64,000 bases of DNA from VXYK01 sp965214565 (GCA_965214565.1 OZ243951.1:1736001-1800000); one strand, 5' to 3'; counted from the stretch's first letter, positions 9,535 through 18,452 are shown. Notes: a model not told the origin generated them from the sequence alone. Numbers and translations: made by a program.

Positions 9535-10491
9535 GTGATCCAGAGAAAATGGTCCATTGGCCTAGATCGATTGGTCGAGGTCGCATTGGCGAGAGTCTGT
9601 GTCGCAATCGTTGTGATCCAGATCGCTCCTTTGCCAGATCTAGTCGAGATCCCGGCGTTTGTGGCTTTGGTGCTGTATGTGGGATTCCTCTCGCCCTATT
9701 CGGTGCCGAGGACAGCTGGCATACTCGCAACCACCCTGTATTCGGGGTTGGTGCTTGGATCGATCATCTACTGGGATCCCGCGCGGGCATTGCTGAATCT
9801 GCCGGACGCGCTGTGGATGGTGCCGCTCATCTACTTTCTGGCCTGGGTCAGCAGCGCCTTTTTTGTCGCGATCGGCAAACTGGTTCGAGAAAGGACACGC
9901 CCTGTCCCGGAACCGCGATTCGGCGACAATCCTGGAGTCCCGATCGCGAACGATCCGCGTTTCAAGAAATTGACAGACACCGGCCCCGTTGCCGATGAGG
10001 TCCAGCGGAGAAGACTCACCGCAACAAGAATGGTGAACATCCTGCTCGTGGCTGTACTGGTCGTCGGGGCAGCATCATTTGCTGTCCTAGTAGCTGTCAG
10101 AACGACTCCAAGTTCACCAGACACCACAGGCACCCGAGTTGATATCACGCCGCGGACGGTCGAGGCGCTCGCTGAACTCGAGCAGTTGGCCAAGATCACC
10201 GCGCAACAGGATCCACGCAACGCGCAACGCATTGACACCCTCACCGAGGTGATGGGGTCGACCCGGGACTGGGCGACTGGGGAATGGACCTGGCGATTCT
10301 TCCCGGATACAGGCGATCGGCCGGTCCCAAGATACTCCGCTGACATGATTGACGAATTGGCGTCGGATCTGCGAGGTGATGCGTCTACCGGAATGTGCGA
10401 GACCCTTGCCGACGTAGAAGAGTGCCACTCGAGTGTCAGGCGTGTGGCTGACCTGTTCAACTCGATCGCGACAGAGATGCGAAAGCCGTGA
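9535..10491 (+). CDS. Multi-pass membrane protein of unknown function
   Basis: 318 residues, GTG start. The first ~120 residues contain three or four hydrophobic segments (AIVVIQIAPLP, FVALVLYVGFL, ALWMVPLIYFLAWVSSAFFV). A charged linker follows, then another membrane span (MVNILLVAVLVVGAASFAVL) and a ~130-residue soluble C-terminal part with two cysteines in MCETLADVEEC that could form a disulfide if outside. I do not recognise a family. It stands alone, divergent from groES and convergent with tsaD. Confidence 0.65.
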   Translation: MIQRKWSIGLDRLVEVALARVCVAIVVIQIAPLPDLVEIPAFVALVLYVGFLSPYSVPRTAGILATTLYSGLVLGSIIYWDPARALLNLPDALWMVPLIYFLAWVSSAFFVAIGKLVRERTRPVPEPRFGDNPGVPIANDPRFKKLTDTGPVADEVQRRRLTATRMVNILLVAVLVVGAASFAVLVAVRTTPSSPDTTGTRVDITPRTVEALAELEQLAKITAQQDPRNAQRIDTLTEVMGSTRDWATGEWTWRFFPDTGDRPVPRYSADMIDELASDLRGDASTGMCETLADVEECHSSVRRVADLFNSIATEMRKP

Positions 10492-10529
10492 AAGACAACG
10501 GAGACGATATTAGCGGCCGCTGCTGAGAG

Positions 10530-11576
10530 CTAGGCAATCGGGAGTTGCAGGGACGGGTCTGCGCCTGTGGTCAGAGGGGAGGGGCCGTCGGCTCGCAGAC
10601 GCCGCCACGCCACCGCTGCAACCATCGCTGCGTTGTCGGTGCACATCGCCCGGCTGGGGATAACCGCCCGCAAACCGTCAGCCTCGCAGACTTCTGCGGT
10701 TCGGGACCGAAGCCGAGAGTTCGCCGCCACGCCGCCGGCCAGACAGATCGCCTCAGCGCCGAGCTCACGAGCTGCGCGGCGCGCCTTGTCGACAAGCACG
10801 TCGACCACCGCCTCCTGAAACGACGCAGCCACATCGGCGGTGGAGACGCCGGGGTTCTTGCGCACGTGGTTGACCACAGCGGTCTTCACCCCGCTGAACG
10901 AGAAGTTCCAGCCGTCGTTGGCCATAGCCCGCGGGAAGGCGATCGCGTCGGGGTCGCCCTCGGCGCTCAAACGATCAATCACCGGCCCTCCCGGATAGCC
11001 CAGACCCATGAAACGGGCCACCTTGTCGAAAGCCTCACCGGCGGCATCGTCGAGCGTGGCGCCGAGCACCCGGTAACGCAGATGATCCTCCATCACCACA
11101 AGCATCGTGTGCCCGCCGGAAACCAACAGCACCACCATCGGCATCTTCAGATCCGACTCCTCCAGGAACGCGGCATAGAGGTGCGCCTCAAGATGGTTCA
11201 CAGCAACAAAGGGCACGTCCCAGACCAGAGCCAGGGACTTCGCGGCCGACACTCCCACCAGCAGCGCACCGACCAGTCCGGGACCGTGCGTTGCCGCGAT
11301 CGCGTCGATGTCTGCGGTCTCGAGCCCGGCCTCGGCCACCGCGGCTGACACAACCGGCACGATCAGGTCCAGATGGGCTCGGCTGGCAACCTCGGGAACG
11401 ACCCCGCCGTAGCGGGCATGGAGCTCCACCTGGCTCGACACGATCGACGAGCGCACAACCGAGCCGGACTCGACCACAGCCGCCGCAGTCTCGTCACAGC
11501 TAGTCTCGATCCCCAGGATCTGCTCGGCCCGGGTGGCCTTGACAGTGCTCATAGAAGGGCTCATTACAGGACTCAT
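10530..11576 (-). CDS. tsaD: tRNA N6-threonylcarbamoyltransferase TsaD
   Basis: 348 residues. ASKHA-fold motifs are intact: ILGIETSCDETAAAVV near the N-terminus, the metal-binding NHLEAHLYAAF, the GGHTMLVV phosphate loop, GGVAANSRLR and CTDNAAMVA. It transfers the threonylcarbamoyl group to A37 of ANN-decoding tRNAs together with TsaB and TsaE, both encoded just upstream. The start overlaps the rimI stop; an in-frame ATG nine codons on (STVKATRAEQILGIE) is an alternative. Confidence 0.95.
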   Translation of the reverse strand: MSPVMSPSMSTVKATRAEQILGIETSCDETAAAVVESGSVVRSSIVSSQVELHARYGGVVPEVASRAHLDLIVPVVSAAVAEAGLETADIDAIAATHGPGLVGALLVGVSAAKSLALVWDVPFVAVNHLEAHLYAAFLEESDLKMPMVVLLVSGGHTMLVVMEDHLRYRVLGATLDDAAGEAFDKVARFMGLGYPGGPVIDRLSAEGDPDAIAFPRAMANDGWNFSFSGVKTAVVNHVRKNPGVSTADVAASFQEAVVDVLVDKARRAARELGAEAICLAGGVAANSRLRSRTAEVCEADGLRAVIPSRAMCTDNAAMVAAVAWRRLRADGPSPLTTGADPSLQLPIA

Positions 11577-12127
11577 TGCAGGGTTGCCCGCACCCGGTCG
11601 ATGCGCTCTGCGACCTCCGGCTCGTCGAGATAACGGATCGACATCACCAGAGCGTCCTCCGGCGGCTTGGTGTAATAGCCGCGGTTGATGCCCAACGGCT
11701 GAAACCCGAGACGCGAATACAGACGATGGGCGCGCTTGTTGGCGGCACGAGCCTCAAGGGTCACCGCGGTGGAACCGCGCTCTCTGGCCCGGTCGAGAAG
11801 CTCGATCAACAGGCGCGTGGCGACGCCCTGATGCTGATAGTCGGAGTCGACCGCCACAGTGCTGACATGGGCCATGCCGGCCAGGAACAGAAGACCTGCA
11901 TGACCCACAACACGTTCGCCCGTCCCCTCGAAGCCACCGGGATGATCACCGCAGCTGCCGCCCGGATGATTGTCAGCGACAGCGACCAGATGAAGGCGAT
12001 CATCGTCGCGCATCTCCTTGAACCAGGTAGTAGCCGACCAGGGATCGACATAGCCCTGCGCGTCGATGGTCATGACAGCATCAATATGTTGAACAGTCAT
12101 TCGCTCAATGCGCACATCAACAGACAT
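11573..12127 (-). CDS. rimI: Ribosomal-protein-alanine N-acetyltransferase RimI
   Basis: 184 residues, GNAT fold. The acetyl-CoA loop is visible as DSDYQHQGVATRLLIELLDR, followed by the LEARAANKRAHRLYSRLGF segment characteristic of RimI. It acetylates the N-terminus of ribosomal protein S18 in model bacteria. A Gly/His-rich insertion (NHPGGSCGDHPGGFEGTGE) around residues 55-75 makes it longer than the usual ~150 residues. It is translationally coupled between tsaB and tsaD. Confidence 0.9.
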   Translation of the reverse strand: MSVDVRIERMTVQHIDAVMTIDAQGYVDPWSATTWFKEMRDDDRLHLVAVADNHPGGSCGDHPGGFEGTGERVVGHAGLLFLAGMAHVSTVAVDSDYQHQGVATRLLIELLDRARERGSTAVTLEARAANKRAHRLYSRLGFQPLGINRGYYTKPPEDALVMSIRYLDEPEVAERIDRVRATLQ

Positions 12128-12825
12128 TAGGGAATTCCGATTGGTCGGGCGTCCGGTCCGCGAAGATACAGCGGCCTGATCAAATCCGCATTCACGACCT
12201 TGCCTGCGGCAACCGCCGCCGCTGCCAGCTCAACGATGGTCTCAGCACTCGGGTGCACAGAACTCCCCTCAATACTGAGACCGGCTCGGGCGAAGACCTC
12301 CGCGTGGGCCTCGACTCCGTCGCCGACGAGCAGGGTCTCTGCAGCGGTGCTGCGCAGAGTTGCCGCCAGATCCTCGGGGGCGACCACTGCCGGCTCGCTG
12401 ATCCAGTCGCCCTCCGGGGTGAGGGCCCCATGGAACAGTTCGCCGCGACGCGCATCGACGACTGCATCGATGCGCCCCCAGGATCTTTCAGCGGCACGTT
12501 CATCGGCGGCGCGGCGGGCCACCAACTCGAGTGAGGTGACCGGCACCATGGCCGCATCGAGTGCATGCGCCATGATGATTGCCGTGGTGATTCCGACCCG
12601 CAACCCGGTGTACAGCCCGGGTCCGACATCTACAGCGACCACCTCGATGTCTGCAGCTTCCACACCGGACTCTCTGAGGACCTCCGCGATCTGAGGCACC
12701 AGGGACTCAGCATGGCGACGGGGTTGGGCCGACTCGCGTGCAGCCAGCACTCCCGACGCATCGCCGAGCGCACAACCCACTCTCGAAGTAGCGGACTCGA
12801 TCCCCAGAATCATCGGAGACGCCAT
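12127..12825 (-). CDS. tsaB: t6A modification protein TsaB
   Basis: 232 residues, ASKHA-like fold related to TsaD: MILGIESATSRVGCALGD at the N-terminus and VAVDVGPGLYTGLRVGIT, the G-P-G-x-x-T-G-x-R-x-G motif of the family. TsaB dimerises with TsaD in the t6A machinery. The stop overlaps the rimI start and the start overlaps the tsaE stop. Confidence 0.93.
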   Translation of the reverse strand: MASPMILGIESATSRVGCALGDASGVLAARESAQPRRHAESLVPQIAEVLRESGVEAADIEVVAVDVGPGLYTGLRVGITTAIIMAHALDAAMVPVTSLELVARRAADERAAERSWGRIDAVVDARRGELFHGALTPEGDWISEPAVVAPEDLAATLRSTAAETLLVGDGVEAHAEVFARAGLSIEGSSVHPSAETIVELAAAAVAAGKVVNADLIRPLYLRGPDARPIGIP

Positions 12826-13343
12826 CAGCCGTGTCCCCGCTTCGGGCCGGCCCAGGGCTTCAGAGACTCCCGGAGTTCGTCAAGGAGGCTGCACCAGCGG
12901 TCCCCGACGGAGCGAAGCTCGATGAGGCGGTCATCGTCGCCCTCACCGAAGGTGATCCTCACATCGAGGCGGTCGTCCGGCAGGGCGGGCAGGATCATCT
13001 CGCCCCACTCGATCAGAGTCACCCCCTGCTCCAACAGTTCTGGGATGGCGAGATCACGGGCCTCAGCAAGGTCCGAGAGCCGGTAGACGTCGAGGTGGTT
13101 GACGACCAAACGGCCCTGGTAACGGTTGGCGAGCGTGAAAGTGGGGCTGGTCACGGGCGCCTCCACGCCGAGGGTCGCGGCGAAACCCTGAGTGAACGCC
13201 GTCTTGCCGGCGCCGAGGTCGCCGACCAGTACCAACAGGTCACCGTCGTCGACCAGCCCGGCCACGACCCCGGCCAACAGACGCGTCTGGTCTGCAGTCG
13301 AGGTGGAGCACACCACAGGTGAGGCATCAACCGGCGGGGTCAC
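12825..13343 (-). CDS. tsaE: t6A modification ATPase TsaE
   Basis: 172 residues with a Walker A motif GDLGAGKTAFTQG and the family segments VTSPTFTLANRY, NHLDVYRL and LIEWGE. It is the ATPase of the t6A complex, partner of TsaB/TsaD encoded immediately downstream. It starts 3 bp after the stop of the P1 peptidase gene, so the five genes form one tight leftward operon. Confidence 0.93.
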   Translation of the reverse strand: MTPPVDASPVVCSTSTADQTRLLAGVVAGLVDDGDLLVLVGDLGAGKTAFTQGFAATLGVEAPVTSPTFTLANRYQGRLVVNHLDVYRLSDLAEARDLAIPELLEQGVTLIEWGEMILPALPDDRLDVRITFGEGDDDRLIELRSVGDRWCSLLDELRESLKPWAGPKRGHG

Positions 13344-13345
13344 AA

Positions 13346-14305
13346 CTAGCTGCTCTTGGTTGAGTCGCTGCCGACTGTGCTGTCGCGGTTGGCGGCTGTG
13401 ACAGAACCGCGCAGGGCCTGTTCGGTTGCGACCACTGCCAGGGCACGGACGTCGTCGACATCGGCGCCGGTCCCGCCGGTGGCGGCTGCCACGAAGGCGT
13501 CACCGTCGGAACGTGTGTGAGGCGGAAAGACGGCGCGGGCCAAACCGTCGTGAGCGCCCTCGGCGACGACTCGGCATCCGACAGGGTCGAGGCGGGCATT
13601 GGTGACGATCACCCCGATCACCGTGTTGCCGACGGTGGCACCAGTGTTGCTCACAGCTGCGGCTACCGCGGCGGGATCCAAGTCGTCGGGGCCGAAGACC
13701 TCGGGCCAGTCGGCGAAGGCACCCTGGGCGATCTCGGTGGGCACGGTTCCGTCGTCGATGTCGCCCGCAGCGTTGTTTGCCACGAGTGCAGTGACGACCA
13801 ACTCGCCCTTGCGTGTGGTGAACATTCCGATCCCGCCATCAGGAGGTTCGTCGGGCTGACGCCATTTGCCGACGGTAGCTCCCGTGCCGGCACCGACACG
13901 CCCGGTCTCGGGGTCTTCACAGCAGTCTTTGAGTGCGAGCGCGCCCTGAGCGGGCCCGGGCCGCACATTCGGGTCGCCGACCCCGAGGTCGTAGAGGCTC
14001 ATGGCCACCACGATCGGCACGTTGGCCGCACTGGTCTCGTAACCCCGGCCCTGTGCTTCCAGTGCGGCCACGACGCCGTCAGCGGCTGCCAGACCGAACG
14101 CGGACCCCCCGCTCAACACCACCGCGTCGACGTGGCTGACGAACCGGGTCGGGTCGAGCAGTTCGAACTCTCGTGTGGCGGGGGAGCCCCCGCGAACTTC
14201 TCCCGAAGCTGTCGTGGAAGGCGGCAGCAGCACCACTGTGCAGCCGGTGCGCGCTCCCATGTCGGTCCAATGTCCGACGGTCACACCCGGAATCTCGACT
14301 CTCAC
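13346..14305 (-). CDS. P1 family (S58) peptidase
   Basis: 319 residues. N-terminal IPGVTVGHWTD, LSGGSAFGLAAADGV and the self-processing region GATVGNTVIGVIVTNARL identify the DmpA/P1 N-terminal-nucleophile family. The probable autocleavage is Asn227-Thr228, freeing Thr as nucleophile. Family members are aminopeptidases, beta-peptidyl aminopeptidases or hydrolases of cyclic amides; the substrate cannot be told. It heads the operon with tsaE-tsaB-rimI-tsaD. Confidence 0.88.
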   Translation of the reverse strand: MRVEIPGVTVGHWTDMGARTGCTVVLLPPSTTASGEVRGGSPATREFELLDPTRFVSHVDAVVLSGGSAFGLAAADGVVAALEAQGRGYETSAANVPIVVAMSLYDLGVGDPNVRPGPAQGALALKDCCEDPETGRVGAGTGATVGKWRQPDEPPDGGIGMFTTRKGELVVTALVANNAAGDIDDGTVPTEIAQGAFADWPEVFGPDDLDPAAVAAAVSNTGATVGNTVIGVIVTNARLDPVGCRVVAEGAHDGLARAVFPPHTRSDGDAFVAAATGGTGADVDDVRALAVVATEQALRGSVTAANRDSTVGSDSTKSS

Positions 14306-14609
14306 CCTCGAAAAACTACCTGAGTCGTGTCCGTCTGAACCAGGGCATTCAGATTTCTGGGATTTATAGTTGCATCTTCAGATATTTCATGTATCTTCAT
14401 TTATGCGGGACAACGACTTACAGGCGGGCAGAATGCTGCAGACTACTGACGGGACGAGAGGCGGACATTCCCGCAGCCTTGCCGTTGCAGCTTCGGGCAA
14501 GTCGATACTGCGAACCGTTGGCGAAACGGTGGGCAGGAATGTCTCGGGTCGCGTCAGCGATGCATCGGGCGGTTCGGTGGATCGTGTCAGCGGAACTTCC
14601 GGCGGTTTG
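14306..14609. other. Divergent promoter region, no settled gene
   Basis: Lies between the leftward P1 peptidase and the rightward lipoprotein. A conspicuously AT-rich segment (about 14350-14405, with TATAGT at 14364 and atatttcatgtatcttcatt) probably carries promoters. An in-frame extension of the lipoprotein ORF reaches 14370. It would put 80 non-signal-like residues before the lipobox, so I treat it as untranslated leader. Confidence 0.4.
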
Positions 14610-15305
14610 GTGTTGCGGTGTGTTGGTGGGATGTTGTGTGCTGTGCTCGTGGCCTCCGGCTGCAGCGACGACGGCAGTACGCCAGTCGAGTCGGTCACGA
14701 CCACAATCCCATCAACCACCGCAGCATCGATTACCTCCGTGCCGGACGGGAGCACGCCATTACCGACGACTCTGGTTGCACAACGTTCGACAACCCCGGC
14801 TTCGACGGCACCGCCGACGACTCTGGTGGCGGCCCCTTCGACGGCACCGCCGACGACCACCGTGGGTCTGCTGGGCGAAGACGATCACGTTTTCGCTGCC
14901 ATCAGGCGATACTTCGAAGTGCTGGTAGAAGCCAACGATCCACCAGACCCGAACAGCACCCTCTGGGACGACGTAGCGACCCCCGACCGGGCAGATGCGC
15001 TGCGTGCCAAGGCTCGAGAGAACCTTGCTGCCCGACGTGGAGTTCGCTGGCCCGTGGATCGACGGCCTCTGCTACACGCCCCTGCCACCGTCCTGCGCCG
15101 AGACTCGATTGCGGTGGTCGATACCTGTGTGCGCGACGGCCTCGTAACCTACGACCTCGACACCGACGCCGTTATAGACGACTCGATTCTGTATTTCTGG
15201 GCGCAGTTGACGGTGACAGACCACTTCGGTGGCCTGCTGGTGAGCCAATACCGCAAGATCCAGGAGTTTGAATCGGAGGGGCCGTGTATCGATGCCTATC
15301 GGTAG
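14610..15305 (+). CDS. Lipoprotein with Thr/Pro-rich linker, unknown function
   Basis: From GTG the protein begins with a short signal peptide (VLRCVGGMLCAVLVASGC) ending in a lipobox whose Cys codon is at 14661. A low-complexity wall-spanning linker follows (TTTIPSTTAASITS, TTLVAQRSTTPASTAPP), then a ~130-residue globular domain (DDHVFAAIRRYFEVLVEAND to the C-terminus) resembling small extracytoplasmic domains of actinobacterial lipoproteins. The open frame extends upstream to 14370, so the start is uncertain. It overlaps the next gene by 22 bp, suggesting joint expression. Confidence 0.65.
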   Translation: MLRCVGGMLCAVLVASGCSDDGSTPVESVTTTIPSTTAASITSVPDGSTPLPTTLVAQRSTTPASTAPPTTLVAAPSTAPPTTTVGLLGEDDHVFAAIRRYFEVLVEANDPPDPNSTLWDDVATPDRADALRAKARENLAARRGVRWPVDRRPLLHAPATVLRRDSIAVVDTCVRDGLVTYDLDTDAVIDDSILYFWAQLTVTDHFGGLLVSQYRKIQEFESEGPCIDAYR

Positions 15306-16120
15306 CCCTCATTGTGGTGTTGATGTCGAGTACCGCGGCATCGGGCAACGGTGTTGACGGCACAGAGATAGAGGAGACGGTCAGCGGCCTGGTTGTTACA
15401 GCAGGGTTACCGGGGTCGTTGGCGCTCAGCGATGATCCTGCCACCACCGGCAATGGCGCGACCGTGTACTGCAGTTGGTACAACTTCTCAGTCGAGTTCG
15501 GTCACTACCTGTTCGACCCGATCGGAGACTCCGTCTGGCCGCAGGTCGACAGCACCTATTTGCTCAACTGTTGGACCGACACTCCTACCGAGTCGTATCC
15601 GGGGTATCCCAAGATCACGCGCTACAGGGGGCCGTCGGAAGTATCGGGAGCCGCAGTATCGAGTGCGGACGCCGCGCGGTTCGCCATCGCTCACATCAAC
15701 TTCGAACAGCCTGTCATCGCACTCTCACCACCCAGTCGGCAGGTGGTCGGAGTTCCGAGCTGGTTGGCGGTGACCAGCCGACTCGACTACGGCCAAGTCT
15801 CGGCCAACGCCGGCCCGGTCTGGGCAACGGTTTCGGCGTCGTTCAACGACGTGGCCTGGGACCTCGGCAATGGTTCGAGCCGCGTATGCACTGTCGACGT
15901 CTCGAAGGTGTGGGACCCGGCGAATCCGCAGGCCCCTGCCAGCCGCTGCGCCTACACCTACACCAACAGCGGCGGATCACCCTTCAACGTGAGAGCCACA
16001 GTCACCTGGAACATCTGGCAACAGACCAACAGCAACCCCGCTTGGCACTGGTGGGGAACGATCACCCGCTCAAGCACTGAGGCGGTCGAGGTGATCCAGT
16101 TGCAATCCCTGATCCGCTGA
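15284..16120 (+). CDS. Secreted protein of unknown function
   Basis: 278 residues, GTG start. A clear signal peptide (YRCLSVALIVVLMSSTAASG) is followed by a mature domain rich in aromatic and Ser/Thr residues (VYCSWYNFSVEFGHYLF, NAGPVWATVSASFNDVAWDLG) with four cysteines. The composition is that of an extracellular beta-sandwich protein. I recognise no family. The frame overlaps the upstream lipoprotein gene, so the pair is likely co-translated and acts at the cell surface. Confidence 0.65.
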   Translation: MYRCLSVALIVVLMSSTAASGNGVDGTEIEETVSGLVVTAGLPGSLALSDDPATTGNGATVYCSWYNFSVEFGHYLFDPIGDSVWPQVDSTYLLNCWTDTPTESYPGYPKITRYRGPSEVSGAAVSSADAARFAIAHINFEQPVIALSPPSRQVVGVPSWLAVTSRLDYGQVSANAGPVWATVSASFNDVAWDLGNGSSRVCTVDVSKVWDPANPQAPASRCAYTYTNSGGSPFNVRATVTWNIWQQTNSNPAWHWWGTITRSSTEAVEVIQLQSLIR

Positions 16121-16273
16121 CCCGACTCGCTGGTCGCTGCCCCGACTCTCGCTGACCTGACACGACAGGCGAATACCTGCTCAGGGCTCTTGCGGGGCCG
16201 TACAGAATCCATCCCTCGCAGAATCCATCCCTCAAATGTCGGTCGTCGGCTCCATGAACTCCTTTGACGGTGC

Positions 16274-17605
16274 TCAGCGAAGGTTGCGCAGTATTGAGCC
16301 GATCGAGTCGGGGAGGTCGCTCGCGATCAAACCATGGCCTCCCAGGCGGCCCGCTGCACCGTGGACATGGGCGGCGAGGGTCGCGGCGTCGAAGGGGTCT
16401 GAGCTCTGCGCCACCAGAGCGGTCGCAACACCGGCCAGGACGTCGCCGGTTCCTGCGGTCGCCAGAGCCGATGTGCCGGAGGTGACGACCCGGATCCGGC
16501 CGTCCGGCGCGGCGACCACGGTGGAAGGACCCTTGCGAATCACCGTCACCTGGTGCAGCATGGCGAACTCACGGGTTCGTTCGAGCCGGTCGGGCCCCCC
16601 GTCGCCGCCCAGTCGCAGCCATTCTCCGTCATGGGGAGTCAGGATCGTCGGCGAGCGGCGTACAGCAAGTGCCGCTGCGACTTCGGCGGTCAGGGCGCTG
16701 CCATCGATCACCAGCGGCACCGCCACATCGAGCATTGCCCCCAGACTGGCGGGGTCGTCGTTGCCCAGGCCGGGACCCACGAGTACGGCCTGGACACGGT
16801 CGTCGAGTCCGCCGAGAGCATCGCCGGCCCAACCGAGGGCAGGGAGCGGCAGCACGACAGCCTCGGTCGGTCCTTCGTTCCCCGCAGCGCCCGGCATCGC
16901 CAACTGCACCATCCCGGCCCCGGCACGCTGAGCAGCTCTGGCAGCCAGCCAAGCCGCTCCTGTCATGCCGACGGAACCGCCGACGATGCGCAGACCTGAG
17001 CGCCACTTGTGGTCTTCGGCGGACGGCTTCGGGACAAGAGCCGCCACATCGGTATCCTCGACTGTGTGCCGGAAGGCGCGGCCCACGTCCAAGCCGATGT
17101 CGACCACCCGAACCTCACCGGCCAACGAGCGGCCCGGTTCCAGTACGTGTCCCGGTTTGAGCGCCGCGAATGTGACAGTGCGCTCGGCTTGAAGCGGCAT
17201 ACCGAGCCGTTCACCCGTCAGACCGTCGACGCCCGACGGTATGTCGACGGCCAGAACCGGTTGCGTATCGTCCACTGCCGGTGGCAGATAGCTGCGTGAC
17301 AGTCCGGTGCCGAAGGCGGCATCAATCACCAGGTCGACGAGCCGGAGCGATTCCGGGGCTGTGAGCGCGTCAACCACTGAGACGCGCACCCCGCGTCGAG
17401 CCAGGTGAGCGGCCGCCACCCGGCCGTCAGCACCATTGTTGCCGGGCCCGGCAAGCACGGTCACTCGTCGCCCGTAGACCCCGCCCATCAGGTCGATCGC
17501 CTCTCTGGAGACATGACGGGCGGCTCTGTCAATCAAGACCTCGACCGGCTCGGGTGCAGCCTCGTCGATCGCAGCCATCTCGCCAGGAGTGACTATCGGC
17601 AACAT
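16274..17605 (-). CDS. nnr: Bifunctional NAD(P)H-hydrate epimerase / ADP-dependent dehydratase
   Basis: 443 residues. The N-terminal YjeF epimerase domain has VLAGPGNNGADGRVAAAHL and AVDIPSGVDGLTG. The C-terminal carbohydrate-kinase-like dehydratase domain has LVGPGLGNDD, VIDGSALT, LTPHDGEW, VIRKGPSTVV and the catalytic ATAGTGDVLAG. It repairs hydrated NAD(P)H: the epimerase interconverts R/S-NAD(P)HX, and the dehydratase restores NAD(P)H using ADP. Located downstream of acpS as in other actinobacteria. Confidence 0.95.
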   Translation of the reverse strand: MLPIVTPGEMAAIDEAAPEPVEVLIDRAARHVSREAIDLMGGVYGRRVTVLAGPGNNGADGRVAAAHLARRGVRVSVVDALTAPESLRLVDLVIDAAFGTGLSRSYLPPAVDDTQPVLAVDIPSGVDGLTGERLGMPLQAERTVTFAALKPGHVLEPGRSLAGEVRVVDIGLDVGRAFRHTVEDTDVAALVPKPSAEDHKWRSGLRIVGGSVGMTGAAWLAARAAQRAGAGMVQLAMPGAAGNEGPTEAVVLPLPALGWAGDALGGLDDRVQAVLVGPGLGNDDPASLGAMLDVAVPLVIDGSALTAEVAAALAVRRSPTILTPHDGEWLRLGGDGGPDRLERTREFAMLHQVTVIRKGPSTVVAAPDGRIRVVTSGTSALATAGTGDVLAGVATALVAQSSDPFDAATLAAHVHGAAGRLGGHGLIASDLPDSIGSILRNLR

Positions 17606-17793
17606 CAGCCGCAGCGCCCAACGGGTATGTCGCGGGCGGCCTCACCGCGGCAGTTTCCGGTCCGGTGCATCGTGGTCGGGGCCGTCGTGGTCGGCAGCGT
17701 CGTGGTCCAGTACACCACGGTTGGGGATGTCGTGGTCGGCAGCGTCGTGGTCCAGTACGACGCGGCCTGGGGTGTTGCGGTTGGGGGTTTCAT
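17605..17793 (-). CDS. Possible 62-residue Thr-rich ORF between acpS and nnr
   Basis: The frame starts in an ATGA overlap with the acpS stop and ends in a TGATG overlap with the nnr start, so it is perfectly placed for translational coupling. The product is low complexity (two copies of a YWTTTLPTTT-type 15-residue unit) encoded by a 45-bp direct repeat at 17684 and 17729. No signal peptide or fold is apparent. It may simply be repeat DNA that stays open. I give it because the junctions are unusually exact. Confidence 0.3.
   Translation of the reverse strand: MKPPTATPQAASYWTTTLPTTTSPTVVYWTTTLPTTTAPTTMHRTGNCRGEAARDIPVGRCG
17684..17773. repeat. 45-bp direct repeat, two copies
   Basis: gtcgtggtcggcagcgtcgt recurs at 17684 and 17729, giving a 45-bp period. 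The repeat fills most of the small ORF between acpS and nnr and keeps its frame (15 codons). Confidence 0.8.
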
Positions 17794-18161
17794 TGGGCCA
17801 GGGCTACGACCACAGCCTGGGCCAGTTGGTCGGTGTGGCTGAGAGTGACGGCGAAGCGGGCGGCACCGAAGGCTTCGGCCTGCTCGGAAGCACCGGCGTG
17901 CAAGCGCAGTTCGGGACGACCGTCGTCATGGTGGAGTACTTCGATGTCACGCAGTTTCATTGCACCGATGCCGCAACCCATCGACTTCAGAGTCGCCTCC
18001 TTGGCCGCGAAACGAGCGGCCAGTCGCGGCACGGGATCACCCGCCTGGTTCGCGTAAGCCACCTCGTCGGCGCGGAACAGGCGCTCAACCAGCCCCGGCG
18101 TCCGCTGCAATACGTCGCGGAAGCGGTCGATATCGACAAGGTCGGTTCCGATGCCGAGCAC
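17790..18161 (-). CDS. acpS: Holo-[acyl-carrier-protein] synthase
   Basis: 123 residues, typical AcpS length. Motifs: MLGIGTDLVDIDRF (Mg-binding Asp) and RLAARFAAKEATLKSMG (the F-x-x-K-E-A core), then VTLSHTDQLAQAVVVA. It transfers phosphopantetheine from CoA to the conserved serine of acyl carrier protein. First in a leftward group with nnr; its upstream region is shared with the rightward small-protein operon. Confidence 0.95.
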   Translation of the reverse strand: MLGIGTDLVDIDRFRDVLQRTPGLVERLFRADEVAYANQAGDPVPRLAARFAAKEATLKSMGCGIGAMKLRDIEVLHHDDGRPELRLHAGASEQAEAFGAARFAVTLSHTDQLAQAVVVALAQ

Positions 18162-18365
18162 TTCTGAAGCCTACCGTCTCGCCGTCGCGGCGTCCCAAGA
18201 ACCCAGTGCACCGACGCGCTCGCATCTCGTCGACGAGCCAATCGTTCGGTTCCGTTTGCGGAGAAAGGTCGGTCGCCACGCCGCCTGAGGGAGGCGAGAG
18301 TCTGGCGCCAAGGGACTTTCCTTCGGATTTCGGGTCGTTTCGGAGTTAACCGTTAGTTGTGGTGT

Positions 18366-18390
18366 AGTGCCTGCTAGGAGGCACTTTTTT
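18366..18390 (+). terminator. Intrinsic terminator upstream of small-protein operon
   Basis: Perfect 7-bp stem AGTGCCT / AGGCACT with a 6-nt loop, followed directly by TTTTT on the plus strand. Textbook rho-independent form. No gene precedes it on this strand, so it ends either a small RNA or an attenuated leader of the downstream operon. Confidence 0.75.
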
Positions 18391-18452
18391 GTGGGCTGCG
18401 AACCAGCCCGTTTGCTACTATTGGAAAAATTCTTGATGTGTCGGCTTGACGC

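Noticed and set aside
18162..18360. Known riboswitch (c-di-AMP, cobalamin, TPP, glycine)
   Set aside because: None of the conserved core strings of these classes could be found by eye; only a generic terminator is supported.
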